Shown here piece after piece: positions 62,070 to 64,000 of a stretch of 64,000 nt of DNA. The translations under genes were made by a program, and so were the position numbers. The stretch's first letter is position 1; each line of letters opens with the position of its first letter. The DNA comes from Thermoproteota archaeon (GTDB taxonomy: Archaea; Korarchaeota; Korarchaeia; Korarchaeales; Korarchaeaceae). Location of the stretch: NCBI GenBank assembly GCA_027492205.1, contig JAOZFN010000006.1, forward strand, positions 113,409 through 177,408. The letters run 5' to 3'. The notes beneath the pieces are model-generated. The model saw only the letters and a program-made list of their open reading frames with translations. It had not been told where the DNA came from and did not search any database.

Positions 62070-62394
62070 CCTCTAGACAAGACGGGCACTCGAACTGGGA
62101 TTGGGGGCCGAGGCCTCCGCTGGCCGGGCAGGGTGGTGAGGGCTTGGGGCAGGGGGAAGGCGCGTCCTCGCGGTCCTGTCGACGGGCTGGATCCTCTGCT
62201 TCCACTCGGTAGGCGATGTTCTGGTCAAGGTGGAGGCCCCCCTATGCGAGCTCGGGCTGTTCGTCTCTGACGCGCTAGTTCTTGCTCCCTCCATGGTCGG
62301 GAGGTGAGGGCCGACCTCATCACGGAGTGCTCTCACCTGCTTGAGGAGAGGGTGAGGAGAGTTCACGGAGGAGAGGAGGGTGAGTGTTCTCGGC

Positions 62395-62637
62395 CAGGCT
62401 GACCCACGGACCGTCGGATCTAGGGTTCGGGCTCGGCCGACCGTGGACTTGCTGAGGCGTACCCTGGGAAGATCGTCTGATGGCGCCCAGCCTTCGCTTG
62501 GTGCCACACAGCCAGCGGCGCGCCGGACTCCCATCAGAGTCGCACGTCGGAGCAGTCGGGGGACGGCCGGCTCCCGGGTTCTCTCGTGGGGGCCCTGAAC
62601 GGGTTCTCCATGCGGCTGGCGAGGCCGTCCCCCTTGT
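62395..62637 (-). ncRNA. Candidate structured RNA with its own promoter
   Basis: No protein is supported across 62070-62824. On the minus strand a clean TATA box GTTTATAC (62660-62667) is followed about 27 bases later by an RNA that would open with GGGGGACGGCC (62633-62623), pairing perfectly over 11 bp with 62568-62558. A second stem pairs 62531-62538 with 62476-62483 over 8 bp, and a third pairs CCACGG with CCGTGG (62446-62441 and 62409-62404). I could not match it to SRP RNA or RNase P RNA, though its size would fit either. Confidence 0.5.
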
Positions 62638-62824
62638 GCAGGGCCCGGCGCGACGGGGCGTATAAACCTTCCCTCAGAACGGGGTGACGAGTCCCAGGGG
62701 CCGCCCTCCCCCCATCTATTCCCAACGGGCCTGCTCCCCCGGTCGCTGAGGAATTCCCTGAGTCGGTTCTCGAGTCGCTCAGCTTTTAGGCTATCCCTCG
62801 CACAAGCCCCCGGGGGCATTCCCC

Positions 62825-63388
62825 TTGACCAAGAAGGTCCTCATAGTGGCGGGTGACGCCGTAGAGGCGCAAGAGCTGTTCTACCCCTACTGGAGGCTCA
62901 AGGAGGAGGGGTTCGAGGTTCACGTGGCCGCCCCCAGCAAGAAGACCCTCATGACGGTCGTCCACGACTTCGAGCCGGGCTGGGAGACCTACACCGAGAA
63001 GCCGGGCTACAGGTTCACCTGGGTAGACAAGGAGTTCAGGGAGGTCGACCCGGAGGAGTACGACGGCCTCGTGATCCCCGGAGGCAGGGCGCCCGAGTAC
63101 ATAAGGCTGAACCCGGACCTGGAGAGGATCGTCAGGCACTTCATGGAGAGGAGGAAGCCCGTGGCAGCAATATGCCACGGACCCCTCGTGCTCACGGCCT
63201 ACAGGCTGATCGAGCCCGGGATGAACGTGACCTCCTACGTGGCGGTGTCGCCGGACCTCAAGGCAGCGGGCGCCAGCTGGCACGACAGGGAGGTTGTGGT
63301 CTGCAGGGATCACTTGGTGACCGCAAGGGCCTGGCCCGACCTGCCGGCGTGGATGAGGGAGTTCATAAGGCTGCTCAGGGGGCGGTGA
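62825..63388 (+). CDS. DJ-1/PfpI family protein
   Basis: The class I glutamine amidotransferase-like fold has KKVLIVAGDAVEAQELFYPY, YDGLVIPGGRAPEY and the nucleophile elbow VAAICHGPLVLTAY with Cys and His. PfpI relatives are intracellular proteases or deglycases. At 187 residues it is full length. The start is a TTG at 62825 after a proline-coding stretch, with no strong ribosome-binding site. Confidence 0.87.
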   Translation: MTKKVLIVAGDAVEAQELFYPYWRLKEEGFEVHVAAPSKKTLMTVVHDFEPGWETYTEKPGYRFTWVDKEFREVDPEEYDGLVIPGGRAPEYIRLNPDLERIVRHFMERRKPVAAICHGPLVLTAYRLIEPGMNVTSYVAVSPDLKAAGASWHDREVVVCRDHLVTARAWPDLPAWMREFIRLLRGR

Positions 63389-63531
63389 GCCTCCCCGGCC
63401 CATCTTTTTCCTTTTTTTGACTCCGACCTCGAGGGTCCGGCCCCGGCGCGACGCCCAGGGGAGCCGGGGCGACGAGGGCAGCCCAGCCCGTGTGGCCCCC
63501 CGGGGCCTGATGGATGGTCTGAGGCGCCGGA

Positions 63532-64000
63532 TCAGACCTCTCGCCCCAGGATGAGTTCCACTCCCTTCTCTCTGGACCTCCTCCTGAGCCTCCTGGCCAC
63601 CTCTCTGGGGGCCGTGACGACCACGAGGATGACCCTGTCGGGCGCCCTGCCGTACTCCTCCTCGACCGCCCTAACCTTCCTTAGGAGCTTCTGCAGCTCC
63701 TCCTCGCTCTCGGCGTGTGCCGTGACCTCCCCAACTATGAGGGGCTCCTCCAGGAACAGGTTGATCTGCTCACCACGGACCGTGGCCTCTCTGAGTTCGG
63801 CGCCCTCGGGAATCTCTCCCGCAAGCATCCTCGACAGGAAGGCCCTCACGAAGTCCTCCAGGGTGTCCCCCGCGAACCTCCTGAGCCTGTCGAAGCCGTA
63901 GAGGACGGAACTCCTGAAGCTCTCGTACTGGTCCCAGAGCCTCCGCTGAGACCTCCTGAGCTCGACGATCTCCCTCATCATCTGGTTGAAGTCCTCCCTG
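63532..64000 (-). CDS. PD-(D/E)XK nuclease-like archaeal protein (DUF3782-like), runs off the right edge
   Basis: The frame is open through the window edge: REDFNQMMREIVELRRSQRR is a coiled coil that continues upstream of the ATG at 63981. The C-terminal domain has INLFLEEPLIVGEVTAHAES, AVEEEYGRAPDRVILVVVTA and VELILGREV, a compact alpha/beta core like DUF3782-type predicted nucleases. The acidic catalytic set is only partly visible (Glu in VGEVTA). Confidence 0.6.
   Translation of the reverse strand, partial: REDFNQMMREIVELRRSQRRLWDQYESFRSSVLYGFDRLRRFAGDTLEDFVRAFLSRMLAGEIPEGAELREATVRGEQINLFLEEPLIVGEVTAHAESEEELQKLLRKVRAVEEEYGRAPDRVILVVVTAPREVARRLRRRSREKGVELILGREV

Noticed and set aside
62073..62819. 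Minus-strand open frame of 248 codons in the gene-free region
   Set aside because: Rich in Arg, Pro and Ser with no secondary-structure pattern. It also overlaps the strong stems and TATA box of the candidate RNA.
63480..63530. Possible C/D box guide RNA (TGATGGA ... CTGA)
   Set aside because: The boxes are only four bases apart and lack the second C'/D' pair at guide spacing.

Overview
The window is chromosomal DNA of a thermophilic archaeon, most likely in the TACK/Thermoproteota range; I do not resolve the class. The evidence is gene content: archaeal ThrRS with its own editing domain, EF-2, CDC48, AglB, RpoL, TFS, exosome Csl4, uL16/L10e, mevalonate kinase, tetraether synthase, geranylgeranyl reductase and branched-polyamine synthase. 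DNA features agree: G+C is high, Arg is mostly AGG, GTG and TTG starts are common, BRE/TATA-like boxes lie about 26 nt before leaderless or short-leader genes, and both tRNA genes encode CCA. There is no rRNA, CRISPR array or recognisable insertion sequence.

Layout. 0-9.4 kb: a partial HEPN gene, a radical SAM gene, tRNA-Arg, a UppP-like/VTT membrane fusion, a TIM-barrel protein, DtdA, a PIN-like protein, DUF211, a tRNA methylthiotransferase, then a minus-strand block with BpsA and a SpeD homologue that lacks its self-processing serine. 9.4-20.6 kb: Tes and GGR (membrane lipid), a membrane protein divergent from an HTH regulator, a class III aminotransferase, inositol-1-phosphate synthase, the mevalonate kinase-ThrRS pair and tRNA-Asn. 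20.6-37.9 kb is mostly informational: CDC48, an NDK-domain fusion, AglB, rpoL-DUF2067-csl4-MTase-L10e-TrmJ, a CDP-alcohol phosphatidyltransferase, EF-2, an AAA protein with an altered P-loop, ACD beta subunit, coiled-coil protein, DUF373, NYN and TFS.

37.9-40.5 kb is a locally A+T-richer island. It holds a truncated, frameshifted surface-protein gene, then a small helical ORF and a DUF3800 gene between two inverted copies of a 117-nt element. 40.5-54.9 kb returns to core genes: M32 peptidase, NSUN methyltransferase with a PUA-like partner, PEP synthase, SAM hydrolase, stomatin/NfeD, ThpR, an intact second SpeD, an orphan Cas6 and a PflX-like protein. 54.9-64 kb is looser: a GC-rich hairpin segment, an Endo IV-like gene, a wrecked UbiA prenyltransferase gene, DUF438/hemerythrin/PAS, an ornithine-cyclodeaminase homologue, two tandem HEPN/nucleotidyltransferase modules (one frameshifted), a probable structured RNA, a DJ-1/PfpI protein and a partial nuclease-like gene.

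Connections. Tes, GGR, mevalonate kinase, inositol-phosphate synthase and the CDP-alcohol transferase all serve isoprenoid ether lipids. AglB, the UppP/VTT protein and the dead UbiA gene belong to polyprenyl-carrier or prenyl chemistry. BpsA and the two SpeD paralogues form a polyamine set. The observations I rank highest are the serine-less SpeD beside BpsA with a complete SpeD elsewhere, the UppP-like/VTT fusion, the DUF3800 cassette bounded by inverted elements, and the TATA-preceded structured RNA near 62.5 kb.
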